Source of the DNA: Lachnospiraceae bacterium
GTDB taxonomy: Bacteria > Bacillota > Clostridia > Lachnospirales > Lachnospiraceae
Assembly (NCBI GenBank): GCA_022790855.1
Contig: JAAVYA010000028.1
Coordinates: 62,001-126,000 of the forward strand
DNA length: 64,000 bases
Direction: 5' to 3'
The first letter of the stretch is position 1; each line of letters opens with the position of its first letter. Of the stretch, positions 30,766 to 39,967 are shown piece after piece. The position numbers and the translations under genes were made by a program. The notes below the pieces were generated by a model. The model ran no database searches, was not told the DNA's origin, and saw only the letters and a list, made by a program, of their open reading frames with translations.

Positions 30766-32658
30766 ATGGGGAAATTTTCGGAACTTGATATGTATCTGTT
30801 CGGACAAGGGACGCATTATGACATCTATCATAAGCTGGGAGCCCACATTTCAGAAGATGAAGGAAAAAATGGCGTTTTCTTTTCCGTCTGGGCTCCTCAT
30901 GCAAAAAAGGTGTTTGTAATTGGAACCTTTAACGACTGGGATGAAACGGCAGATGAGATGGAGCGCTTAGAGCCCATGGGAATTTATGAGCTGTTTATTC
31001 CGGAGGTAAAGGAAGGAGATTTGTACAAATTCTACATTGAGACCCCAGATGGAAGAAAGCTGTATAAGTCTGATCCCTTTGCATTCAGCAGTGAGCTGCG
31101 GCCGGGAACCGCCTCCAGGGTGGCGGATATTGACAGCTTTAAGTGGACAGATACCCGTTGGATGAAAAAACGAAAAGGAATGAAAGATATCCAGGAGCAG
31201 CCTATGGCCATTTATGAGGTGCATCCAGGTTCCTGGAAACGTCATCCCGGAAGAGAAGACGAAGGGTTTTATACGTATCGGGAATTGGCACACAGTTTGA
31301 CGGAGTACGTTAAGATCATGGGATACACTCATGTGGAGTTAATGGGTATTGCAGAATATCCCTTTGACGGTTCCTGGGGATATCAGGTCACAGGCTACTA
31401 TGCGCCTACTTCCAGATACGGGACACCAGAGGATTTCATGTATTTTGTGAATTATCTCCATAAAAACAATATCGGTATCATATTGGATTGGGTTCCGGCC
31501 CATTTTCCCAGAGACGCCCATGGATTGGCAGAGTTTGACGGGGAGCCTTTGTATGAATATGCGGATACCAGAAAAGGCGAGCATCCCGATTGGGGAACGA
31601 AAATATTTGACTACGGAAAGACGGAAGTGAAAAATTTCCTTCTTGGGAGCGCTCTTATGTGGGTGGAGCAGTACCACATTGACGGATTGCGGGTAGATGC
31701 GGTAGCTTCTATGCTTTATTTGGATTATGGTAAGCAGGACGGGCAATGGGTGGCAAATAAATATGGTGAGAACAAGAACCTGGAAGCGATTGAACTGTTT
31801 AAGCATCTGAATACATTGGTGCGGGGCAGGAATCCGGGGGTTGCCATGATAGCGGAAGAGTCTACGGCATGGCCTATGGTGACAGGAGAGGCAGAGCATG
31901 GCGGACTGAACTTTAACTTTAAATGGAATATGGGCTGGATGCACGACTTTTTGGATTATATGAAGCTGGATCCCTATTTCCGGAAAGATAACCATAATAA
32001 AATGACGTTTGCCATGAGTTACAATGAAAGTGAGAATTATATCCTGGTATTGTCACATGATGAGGTCGTACATTTAAAATGCTCTATGTTGAACAAAATG
32101 CCTGGGCTGGGAAGAGACAAATACGATAATTTGAAGGTGGGATATGCCTTTATGATGGGGCATCCCGGAAAGAAGCTTCTGTTTATGGGGCAGGATTTTG
32201 CGCAGCTTCGGGAGTGGAGCGAAGAACGGGAGCTGGACTGGTTCTTGCTTTCCGAACAGCTTCATGAGCAGGTGCACAATACAGTGCGGGAGCTGCTTCA
32301 GATCTACCGTAAGTATCCGGCTTTATATCAGGATGATAACAGCTTCAAAGGGTTTGAATGGATCAATGCCAACGATGCGGAAAAGAGTATTTTCAGCTTT
32401 GTGCGTAAAAGTCGTACCGGACGGAAGAATCTTTTGTTTGTCTGCAATTTTACTCCCATGGAGCGGAAGGATTACCGGGTTGGCGTACCGCTGAAACGCC
32501 AGTACAGACTGATTTTCAACAGTGATGAGGAGCGTTTTGGAGGAAGCGGAGCAGAACGTCCGTTGATTTATAAAGCGGAGAAGAGAGAATGGGATGGCAG
32601 GGAGTATTCCATCGGGTACGAATTGCCGCCTTACGGAATCGCTATTTTTTCATATTAG
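30766..32658 (+). CDS. glgB: 1,4-alpha-glucan branching enzyme
   Basis: GH13: 'DGLRVDAVASMLYLDYG', 'MIAEESTAWP', 'LVLSHDEVVH'; CBM48-like N-term. Confidence 0.95.
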   Translation: MGKFSELDMYLFGQGTHYDIYHKLGAHISEDEGKNGVFFSVWAPHAKKVFVIGTFNDWDETADEMERLEPMGIYELFIPEVKEGDLYKFYIETPDGRKLYKSDPFAFSSELRPGTASRVADIDSFKWTDTRWMKKRKGMKDIQEQPMAIYEVHPGSWKRHPGREDEGFYTYRELAHSLTEYVKIMGYTHVELMGIAEYPFDGSWGYQVTGYYAPTSRYGTPEDFMYFVNYLHKNNIGIILDWVPAHFPRDAHGLAEFDGEPLYEYADTRKGEHPDWGTKIFDYGKTEVKNFLLGSALMWVEQYHIDGLRVDAVASMLYLDYGKQDGQWVANKYGENKNLEAIELFKHLNTLVRGRNPGVAMIAEESTAWPMVTGEAEHGGLNFNFKWNMGWMHDFLDYMKLDPYFRKDNHNKMTFAMSYNESENYILVLSHDEVVHLKCSMLNKMPGLGRDKYDNLKVGYAFMMGHPGKKLLFMGQDFAQLREWSEERELDWFLLSEQLHEQVHNTVRELLQIYRKYPALYQDDNSFKGFEWINANDAEKSIFSFVRKSRTGRKNLLFVCNFTPMERKDYRVGVPLKRQYRLIFNSDEERFGGSGAERPLIYKAEKREWDGREYSIGYELPPYGIAIFSY

Positions 32659-32680
32659 AATCAAATTATAATTAAAAAAC

Positions 32681-32709
32681 GCCGGGCAATTTCATGCCCG
32701 GCTGTTTTT
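32681..32709. terminator. Bidirectional intrinsic terminator between convergent genes
   Basis: aaaaaac-gccgggca-atttca-tgcccggc-tgtttttc. Confidence 0.85.
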
Positions 32710-32710
32710 C

Positions 32711-33247
32711 TTAGAATAAAATACATCCAAAATAGGTAACGGTATTCGCACCGTTGATATAATGAATCCCGGCAGTTGTGGCCAGGCGGTTTACTTCTAC
32801 ACAGTAGCTTTCAATCGAAGGGTATAAGGTCTCCGGAAAACGGCAGGGAGCATCCGGGTAAGTACAGGTTTTACAACGGTTGCATCCTTCGGCCGACAGT
32901 ACAAATAAATTCTCATATTCTTTGCGGAAAAGATCAACAATTCCGGGGCATAGGCTGCAATGACGTTCTTTTCCTTTTGTCATACCTTTAAAATCATACG
33001 AATCCTCCAATTCATGTAACGTGGTAAATACAAATAAATGCTCGTATTGAAGAATTCGATCTCTGCACTCTTCAAAGGTTCCGACACCAGGGGGGCATGC
33101 CCAGGTTTTCCCGTATTGGCCGCAGGAATTCATTTCACAAAGATTTCGGACTCCCTGGGAGAAAATTAGATCAGAGGTAGAAAGAAAAGCATATTCATGA
33201 ATACCCAGGGATTCTTTTTGATCGGCGATTTCAGCTTGAATGGACAT
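32711..33247 (-). CDS. DUF2284-type Cys-rich metal-binding protein
   Basis: Cys motifs 'CEMNSCGQYGKTWACPPGVG', 'CSLCPG', 'CNRCKTCTYPDAPCRFP'. Confidence 0.8.
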   Translation of the reverse strand: MSIQAEIADQKESLGIHEYAFLSTSDLIFSQGVRNLCEMNSCGQYGKTWACPPGVGTFEECRDRILQYEHLFVFTTLHELEDSYDFKGMTKGKERHCSLCPGIVDLFRKEYENLFVLSAEGCNRCKTCTYPDAPCRFPETLYPSIESYCVEVNRLATTAGIHYINGANTVTYFGCILF

Positions 33248-33306
33248 GGCAATCACTCCTTTTTTGATTTATCATACCATACTTTCCAACAGAGAAAAAG
33301 AAAATG

Positions 33307-33888
33307 TTATTCTTCCATTTCTTCAATATCTACGTCTTCTGCTGTTTCTTCAGAGGATGGGAATTGGGCTTCCTCTTCATCTTCCGGAAGCCATGCTTTC
33401 CCGAATTTTACATCCTTGAACAAGGCAGACAATCCGGTAATTTGTTTCAGACGCAGAATCTCGTCCCGGTCCATTCCAAGATGCTTAGAAATCCAGGCGT
33501 CAGAGCGGCCCATTTCGTGAAGCTCTTTTATAATATTACTCATCAGGTCTACATTATGGGAGCCTCTGGCGCGGTTATGCCGAATTGTACTGGCCATTCG
33601 GTGCTCCAGCGGACGGTCAATAATAGCCACCGGAAGCAAACCGCCTTCCCGCTCATAGATATCGGGGTATTCCAGCATAACACGGTAACGGTGGAACCCG
33701 TCCACTAAGACATAAGTATCGGTGGATTTTACATAGTAACAGACTACAGGCATGGTATATCCGTCTTCTTTTATACTGTCATACAGGAGCTTGAACTCCG
33801 GCGGGGCAACGGAGTTGGGATTGTATGTGTTTGGCTCTATTTTTTCAATGGGAACGGCAATTACATTGTATACGGGACTTTTGGACAT
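33307..33888 (-). CDS. IbrB-like ParB/Srx-fold protein
   Basis: ParB-like 'IEPNTYNPNSVAPPEFKLLYDSIKEDGYTMPVVCYY...LVDGFHRYRV'; 2-nt gap from IbrA-like gene. Confidence 0.82.
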   Translation of the reverse strand: MSKSPVYNVIAVPIEKIEPNTYNPNSVAPPEFKLLYDSIKEDGYTMPVVCYYVKSTDTYVLVDGFHRYRVMLEYPDIYEREGGLLPVAIIDRPLEHRMASTIRHNRARGSHNVDLMSNIIKELHEMGRSDAWISKHLGMDRDEILRLKQITGLSALFKDVKFGKAWLPEDEEEAQFPSSEETAEDVDIEEMEE

Positions 33889-33890
33889 TA

Positions 33891-35210
33891 TTATGCATCT
33901 CCTATGGCGCGGTATTTCTGTTTCAGGATATCAATATGGTATTGCTGTTGTCTGGTCAGGCCGAAGCCCAGGAACCGGCAGATATGATCGTTTTTTAGTA
34001 TGCAATAGCACATGCGTTTCCAGCTTGGGATGTCCTTGCTGCTTTTGATATCGTCGGTATGGTCCGGCAGCTTTCCGATAAAGACGACGCGGGAATTCTT
34101 CATAAGGGTGTAGTTGGAAATTCCGTTGCGCCGAATATTGTATCCATGTTCTAAAAGCTCTTCTATGGTTTTCTCTTCCAGCCCGCCTCCGGTTTTATGC
34201 CAGAATTCGATGGAAGTGTTAAATTTTTTGATATAGTTATTTCTTAACCTTGCCGGAAGCGTATCCAGTAAAAATTTTGTATAGGATTTCCAGGTATGCC
34301 CTTCGGGCAGCGTCAGGTTTCGGTAGCCCATAGCCTTTGTTTTTCCGTAAATACATGCAAAATTAGCGCCTCGGACACGTCCCACCAGTTTGGTCCATAT
34401 GGCTGGGTCAATGACACGGTATAGGTTTAGGCTGTCCTTGGCATAGTCGTTAAAAGGCGAAGCTACCCGCATCTGATCTGGTTTTAATCCCGCCATATAG
34501 TAAAGATCGTACAGACGGTTATAGTCGTAATTGAACATGTAATTGGCGTGCCATACGTCGTTTAAAGACCAGTCATACAAAGGAGAAGCACACCAGACAT
34601 CCTTAAATTGCTTGCTGATCCAGCAGGTTCCTTCATAACCGTATTTTCGGTTCATAATGCCGCTGTATCGTTGGAGAGATTCATCCGCCCGTATTCCCAG
34701 CAAACAAGCGGTTTTTCCGCGATGATGGGACATACGATACCAGCGGCCGAACTGCTTTGCCAGATCCTCCTGATGCATACGGTAGCGGTAGGTGGAGATG
34801 GGATTGTTTTTCAGATGAATCACGTAGGGGTGCTTGGGCATAGGACGAACCCAGGCGTCTTCCTTCCGGTCATCCCAGGGATACCAGAACATTTCATAGC
34901 TGCTTAAGGCGGTTCGGGTGGCCATAGGCAGACATACCCAGTAGGGTTCTACCTCATTGCAGATTCTCTGGAAGGTCCGTTCCACATACTCTGTAGTTAC
35001 GGTGTATTGTGCTTCAAAATCCTGGTGGAAAACACCGATTTTTTTATTGGGATAATATTTCTTCTGATAGTCAAGCGTAAGGTTTAGCAGCAGGCCGCTG
35101 TCTTTTCCGCCGGAAAAAGAGACATATATATTATCAAATTCTTCAAATAAAAAATGAAGCCGCTCCTGCAATGCATCATAAACATTCTGTTCCGTAAATT
35201 TTCGCTTCAT
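33891..35210 (-). CDS. IbrA-like phosphoadenosine-phosphosulfate reductase family protein (DUF3440 C-terminus)
   Basis: PP-loop 'VSFSGGKDSGLLLNL'; 'MKRKFTEQNVYDALQERLHFLFEEFDNIYVSFSGGKDSG' N-term; start at 35210 with RBS gaggtgat. Confidence 0.85.
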   Translation of the reverse strand: MKRKFTEQNVYDALQERLHFLFEEFDNIYVSFSGGKDSGLLLNLTLDYQKKYYPNKKIGVFHQDFEAQYTVTTEYVERTFQRICNEVEPYWVCLPMATRTALSSYEMFWYPWDDRKEDAWVRPMPKHPYVIHLKNNPISTYRYRMHQEDLAKQFGRWYRMSHHRGKTACLLGIRADESLQRYSGIMNRKYGYEGTCWISKQFKDVWCASPLYDWSLNDVWHANYMFNYDYNRLYDLYYMAGLKPDQMRVASPFNDYAKDSLNLYRVIDPAIWTKLVGRVRGANFACIYGKTKAMGYRNLTLPEGHTWKSYTKFLLDTLPARLRNNYIKKFNTSIEFWHKTGGGLEEKTIEELLEHGYNIRRNGISNYTLMKNSRVVFIGKLPDHTDDIKSSKDIPSWKRMCYCILKNDHICRFLGFGLTRQQQYHIDILKQKYRAIGDA

Positions 35211-35363
35211 TGCAATCACCTCTCCGTTCACACAATTGGAAAATATTTCCATATTTTACCACAAATATCGACAAAAAACAAGAATGGCATTTTTACAGAG
35301 CACTGTCACCGAGGAGGGAGGCGGGGCATATATTATATTGATGTCAGAATTGGGAGAATATCA

Positions 35364-35906
35364 TTGAATCAAAAACAAGATGACTTTTACAGAATGGCCA
35401 ATGGCAGTTCACAGAAAATGCCTTTTTATATGACGTATCCCATGCAGAATATTTTTCTGGAAGAAGCAGAATACGAGCGCGATATGGATCGGCTGAAAAA
35501 TTTATATCCCAGGGAAGTACGTGGAATCCAGGAGCGTGTGGAAGAAGAATGTGACAAGATGGAATATGAGGGCAGCATGATGTTTGATGAATATCCGGAC
35601 AGATTGATGCTAAAGCAGATCGTTGACCGTATTTTGCAGTCAGTGTCCCAGCCTCAGGATTTTGAAGCTGAACAATATGAGGCCGTAGAAGCAGAAGAAT
35701 TGCGTCTGGTAGGCCCCGGACGTCCTCCTGGCGGTGGAAGGCCGCCCTTTGGACCGCCTCCCGGGCCGCCGCCTTTCGGACCGCCTCCCGGCCCCCCCAG
35801 GCCGCCAAGACCGAACCAGGGCCTGCAGAACCTGATTGAAGTTATGTTATATAATGAAATGTATAACCGCAGGTGCAGGCATAGACGGTGCAGACGCTGG
35901 TGGTAA
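35364..35906 (+). CDS. Hypothetical Pro/Gly-rich protein with Arg/Cys/His C-terminus (possible spore/coat-like protein)
   Basis: TTG start with gggaga RBS; 'GRPPGGGRPPFGPPPGPPPFGPPPGPPRPPRP' then 'YNRRCRHRRCRRWW'. Confidence 0.65.
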   Translation: MNQKQDDFYRMANGSSQKMPFYMTYPMQNIFLEEAEYERDMDRLKNLYPREVRGIQERVEEECDKMEYEGSMMFDEYPDRLMLKQIVDRILQSVSQPQDFEAEQYEAVEAEELRLVGPGRPPGGGRPPFGPPPGPPPFGPPPGPPRPPRPNQGLQNLIEVMLYNEMYNRRCRHRRCRRWW

Positions 35907-35918
35907 TAAGTTCATATT

Positions 35919-35955
35919 AGAACAGGCGGCTGTTTCCGCAGCGCCTGTTCTTTTA
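35919..35955 (+). terminator. Intrinsic terminator
   Basis: agaacaggcg...cgcctgttcttttag. Confidence 0.75.
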
Positions 35956-36027
35956 GATACATGTATCGTTGAAAACCAATATATTTTTGCCCTGTTCATT
36001 TTTTGGAACTCCTGCTATAATGTAGCA

Positions 36028-36175
36028 GTAGTAACAGTTCATCCCAGGACTTTGCATTTACTGCAAAGTCCGTATGATAAAGCTGATATGATGGGAATCC
36101 GGCTCTTTGCCGCAGGCAAACTTCTAAATGAGCCGGATTCTGTAACAGGGAAGCCAAAGGCTGAACTGTTACTAC
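36028..36175 (+). repeat. 148-nt nested palindromic (cloverleaf-like) element; candidate dispersed repeat / structured 5'UTR
   Basis: 14-bp perfect outer IR gtagtaacagttca/tgaactgttactac; hairpin ggactttgca-tttac-tgcaaagtcc; nested aatccggctc[tttgcc-gca-ggcaaa]gagccggatt; small gcc-aaa-ggc hairpin. Confidence 0.8.
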
Positions 36176-36213
36176 CAGTAAGCAAAACAGGATTGGCAAG
36201 GAGTTTCTATTTT

Positions 36214-37368
36214 ATGACAGATTTAAAAGAACTATTGAATAGATATATGGACCAGGATTTTCAGTCCGCTGTTCTAAGCAGCCCCCGGAATGCCAGGAAC
36301 GGACATAAGATTCAGCTCCGTCCGGTAAAAATAAAGCAGGAAGTTGTATATCAGGCGACGGAGTACATTGGGACAAAGGTGTATCATCATAATTTACCCA
36401 AGCCGCTGGCTGTGGAAAGGACTGCGGAATGGATGGAGCAGTATCGTCAGCTCCAATTGTCCGCCGCATGGGGACAAGCACATGTGTGGGTCAGCAAAAA
36501 GGGAAAGATTTCTCTGAAGGAAAAAGCCGGATGTGGTTGTGTAAAACAGCAGGATTTATCCCATAATAGAAAGAAGCAGTATATTTTAGACCCGGAGCAA
36601 AGCGTGGGATTTTTGGAAGATTTGGGTGTCCAGACCAGGGAAGGAAAAATTGTAAAAGCGCGTTATGACAAGTTCCGGCAAATCAACCGGTTCCTGGAAT
36701 TTATAGAGGATATATTGCCTCAGCTTCCCAGGGACAGGGAGATTACGATCTTGGATTTTGGCTGCGGAAAATCTTATTTGACATTTGCGATGTATCATTA
36801 TATGAAAGAATTAAAAGGTCTTGATGTGAAGATCATCGGGCTGGATTTAAAGGAAGATGTGATTGAAAACTGCAATAAATTAGCGGAAAAATACGGATAT
36901 AAGGGATTACATTTTTATGTAGGAGACATTGCCCGCTATCATGGCGCCGATCAGGTGGATATGGTGGTTACGCTTCATGCCTGCGATACGGCTACGGATT
37001 ATGCCCTGGATAAAGCAATCCGCTGGGGTGCAAAAGTGATTTTATCCGTGCCGTGCTGCCAACATGAATTGAACGGGCAGATACAAAATGATATTCTGGA
37101 GCCGGTGCTGCGGTATGGACTATTGAAAGAACGGATGGCCGCCCTGTTTACGGATGGTTTGCGGGCCCAGATTTTGGAGAGCATGGGATATGACGTCCAG
37201 ATATTGGAGTTTATCGATATGGAGCATACACCGAAAAATATTTTGATCCGGGCCGTAAAGAGACAAGGGAAAGAAAGACGGGAAAATTATCGGCAGTTGA
37301 TGGACTTTCTGCAGGTGAATCCCACACTTGCCAGGCTGCAGGAGGAAAGGACGGGGCAAAATGGGTAA
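36214..37368 (+). CDS. Class I SAM-dependent methyltransferase
   Basis: ATG 36214 with caaggag RBS; 'ITILDFGCGKSYLTFAMYHYM', 'VVTLHACDTATDYAL', 'SVPCCQHEL'. Confidence 0.85.
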   Translation: MTDLKELLNRYMDQDFQSAVLSSPRNARNGHKIQLRPVKIKQEVVYQATEYIGTKVYHHNLPKPLAVERTAEWMEQYRQLQLSAAWGQAHVWVSKKGKISLKEKAGCGCVKQQDLSHNRKKQYILDPEQSVGFLEDLGVQTREGKIVKARYDKFRQINRFLEFIEDILPQLPRDREITILDFGCGKSYLTFAMYHYMKELKGLDVKIIGLDLKEDVIENCNKLAEKYGYKGLHFYVGDIARYHGADQVDMVVTLHACDTATDYALDKAIRWGAKVILSVPCCQHELNGQIQNDILEPVLRYGLLKERMAALFTDGLRAQILESMGYDVQILEFIDMEHTPKNILIRAVKRQGKERRENYRQLMDFLQVNPTLARLQEERTGQNG

Positions 37369-39895
37369 AAAGATCTTAAAAGCCATGGTGCTGATGTTGG
37401 TGTTTCTGGCGTCATTGGTGGGCCTGAGCCTGCTGACGGACAGGGAAAACATAGATATGACCTCAGAAATGAAAGCGGCTTCCATGCCGGTAATTTATCT
37501 TCAAAAGGGAGATACTTACATCAATGAACTCTTTGGCTATAAAGGGGAAATGGATGTGATGAGCATCCGGGATGTAATCACGCCTCTGGCGGCTGATATG
37601 GTCCTGCCGATTACGATACAGACCTTTAAGGCAAGAGTAGAGGAAATCTCCTATGAAGTGCGTACCATGGATATGGAACGGCTTTTGGAAGATAAAAAAA
37701 TAGAACATTTTACCCAGGAAGACGGTGTAATTGAAACAAAGTTCCATCTTCAGAATCTGCTGGAGGAGGAACAGGAATATCGCCTTATCATTACTTTAAA
37801 ATGCCCGGGCGGGGAAATCAAATACCATACCAGGGTGGTACGGGCTTTGAACTGGCATGTGGACGATGCCATCCAGTTTGCACTGGATTTTCACAAGAAA
37901 ACCTTTGACCCGGTAGAAGCGGCCCAATTGGCGCTGTATCTGGAGCCGAATACGGAGGGGGATAATACGACTCTGCAAAAGGTGACGATTCATTCCAGCC
38001 TGAATCAGGTCGCCTGGGGTTCCTTTGAAGGAGAGGCATTGAAAGACCCGGTTCCTTCTGTGTGGGAGATCAGCAGCTCTTTTCACACGGTAAAATTAAA
38101 TTACGTAATGGCGGCGAAAGGGGACAATGGAGAAACAGAATTTTATAATGTGGAAGAATATTACCGCACTCGGTACAGCGAGGTAAATGACCGTTTATAT
38201 CTTCTGGATTATGAACGGACCATGAATGAAATTTTCAGGGGAAGCGGAGACCATGCTTCAAAGTCCGGCCTTTTGCTGGGAATCCGGGATACGAATGTAT
38301 CCTATATGGCAAATGAAAACGGGACGATTATCAGCTTTGTACAGGAAGGGGATTTGTGGAGCTATAACTGTGCATCCAATCAGTTATCCCTGGTGCATAG
38401 TTTTCGGGAGATTGAGGGAATGAACGACCGGGAGAACAATCCTAACCACAATATCCGCATTATGAAAGTCAGTGAAGAGGGTAATATTGATTTTGCAGTA
38501 TATGGCTATATGAATCGGGGTACCCATGAAGGATATACGGGGATTAGTATTTATCATTATGACAGTGTGGCAAATACAGTACAGGAAGAATTGTTTATCC
38601 AGTCCGGGGAGCCATATCAGCTTATGAAGGAAACCTGGGGAAAGCTATTTTATATAAGCGACGACGGGTATTTCTATATGCTGGCGGAAGACAAGCTCTA
38701 TAAAATCAGACTGGAGGACTGCAGCACCGAGGTTCTGCGTTCCGGCCTGGGAGAAGAGGAGTTTGCGGCTTCCGGAAATGGGCGGTATATTGCCTGGGTG
38801 GAAGATCAGGAGAAACCCATGATAACGGTCACAGATTTGGACACAGAAAACCAGTGGCAGATAGAGGGATCAGGTTCCGAGGTTTTAAGGATTATTGGAT
38901 TTGTGGAGAGCGACCTTGTATATGGCATAGCCGGACAGGGGAGTACCGTTACATCAGATCAGCTTCCCATGCATAAGCTGGTAATTGTGGATAAGGAACA
39001 GCAGGTGATCAAAGAGTATGAGAAGTCCGGGTATTTTATTACCGATGCTCATGTGGAATCCTCAACGGTATTTTTAGACAGGGCTGTGCAGAACGGTGAT
39101 ATTTTTACAGCAGTAGAAGGAGACGCCATCAAAAGCCATGAGATTGAAGCCTCCCGGAACATTCAGGTGGAAACGTATGTAACGGAACAAAAGCAGACTC
39201 AGGTCAGATTAGCCTTGGCCCAGGAGTTATCTGCAAAATCACCGCAAATATTGATGCCTCAGGAGGTGGTTCTGGAAAAAAAGAATACGGTAGAGCTATC
39301 TGGGAATCCCCAGGCAGGTCGCTATGTGGTATATGCAGCAGGAGATATTATTTTGCGCACTCAGGATGAAGGGGAAGCAATCCGCAAAGCAGATGGGGCG
39401 GCAGGTGTGGTAATCGGAGACCATTACCGGTACTTGTGGCGCAGAGGGCGCAGCAGCAGCAAATCTATGGCGGATAAAGTGATCCTAAGTCAGGAGGAAG
39501 CAGCAGCGACGCTGGATCATATGATGCTGCGGTGCCTGATGGCAGTATGGAAAGCCGAAAATGTCAGTTTTGATGCATCCGGTCTGGTTCAGGAGGGAAA
39601 AACCCCGGAGGATATTTTGCAGGAGGCGATGCCGGCGGCTCAGGTGATCAATTTAAGTGGATGTACGGTATCTCAGGTCTTATATTACGTGGATCAGGGC
39701 GGCGTTATTTTTGCAAGAGGAGAAAACCAGCAGCCTATGCTGATTGTGGGATATGATGAACACAATACTATTTTATATGATCCAATCACAAATACTGCAA
39801 TTAAAAAAGGTCTTCAGGACAGCGAGGAGTATTTTTCAGCATCGGGAAATGTGTTTATAGGATACCTGAAAGACGGAAATTCGAATAACCCTTAA
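37361..39895 (+). CDS. Membrane-anchored/exported protein with beta-propeller-like middle and C39-like papain-fold C-terminus
   Basis: N-term TM; propeller-like repeats; C-term 'VSQVLYYVDQGGVIFARGENQQPMLIVGYDEHNTILYDPITNT' resembling C39/papain-like domain; RBS aggaggaaagg. Confidence 0.65.
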   Translation: MGKKILKAMVLMLVFLASLVGLSLLTDRENIDMTSEMKAASMPVIYLQKGDTYINELFGYKGEMDVMSIRDVITPLAADMVLPITIQTFKARVEEISYEVRTMDMERLLEDKKIEHFTQEDGVIETKFHLQNLLEEEQEYRLIITLKCPGGEIKYHTRVVRALNWHVDDAIQFALDFHKKTFDPVEAAQLALYLEPNTEGDNTTLQKVTIHSSLNQVAWGSFEGEALKDPVPSVWEISSSFHTVKLNYVMAAKGDNGETEFYNVEEYYRTRYSEVNDRLYLLDYERTMNEIFRGSGDHASKSGLLLGIRDTNVSYMANENGTIISFVQEGDLWSYNCASNQLSLVHSFREIEGMNDRENNPNHNIRIMKVSEEGNIDFAVYGYMNRGTHEGYTGISIYHYDSVANTVQEELFIQSGEPYQLMKETWGKLFYISDDGYFYMLAEDKLYKIRLEDCSTEVLRSGLGEEEFAASGNGRYIAWVEDQEKPMITVTDLDTENQWQIEGSGSEVLRIIGFVESDLVYGIAGQGSTVTSDQLPMHKLVIVDKEQQVIKEYEKSGYFITDAHVESSTVFLDRAVQNGDIFTAVEGDAIKSHEIEASRNIQVETYVTEQKQTQVRLALAQELSAKSPQILMPQEVVLEKKNTVELSGNPQAGRYVVYAAGDIILRTQDEGEAIRKADGAAGVVIGDHYRYLWRRGRSSSKSMADKVILSQEEAAATLDHMMLRCLMAVWKAENVSFDASGLVQEGKTPEDILQEAMPAAQVINLSGCTVSQVLYYVDQGGVIFARGENQQPMLIVGYDEHNTILYDPITNTAIKKGLQDSEEYFSASGNVFIGYLKDGNSNNP

Positions 39896-39967
39896 GTTTT
39901 TATCTCATTCTTCCGAAATATTACATGCAAACGTATTGTTTCGGAAGAATGAAAACGGGGTATTAGC

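Noticed and set aside
35836-36213. N-terminal extension of the methyltransferase ORF in the ORF track
   Set aside because: Runs through a terminator and the palindromic element; ATG 36214 with caaggag RBS is the plausible start.
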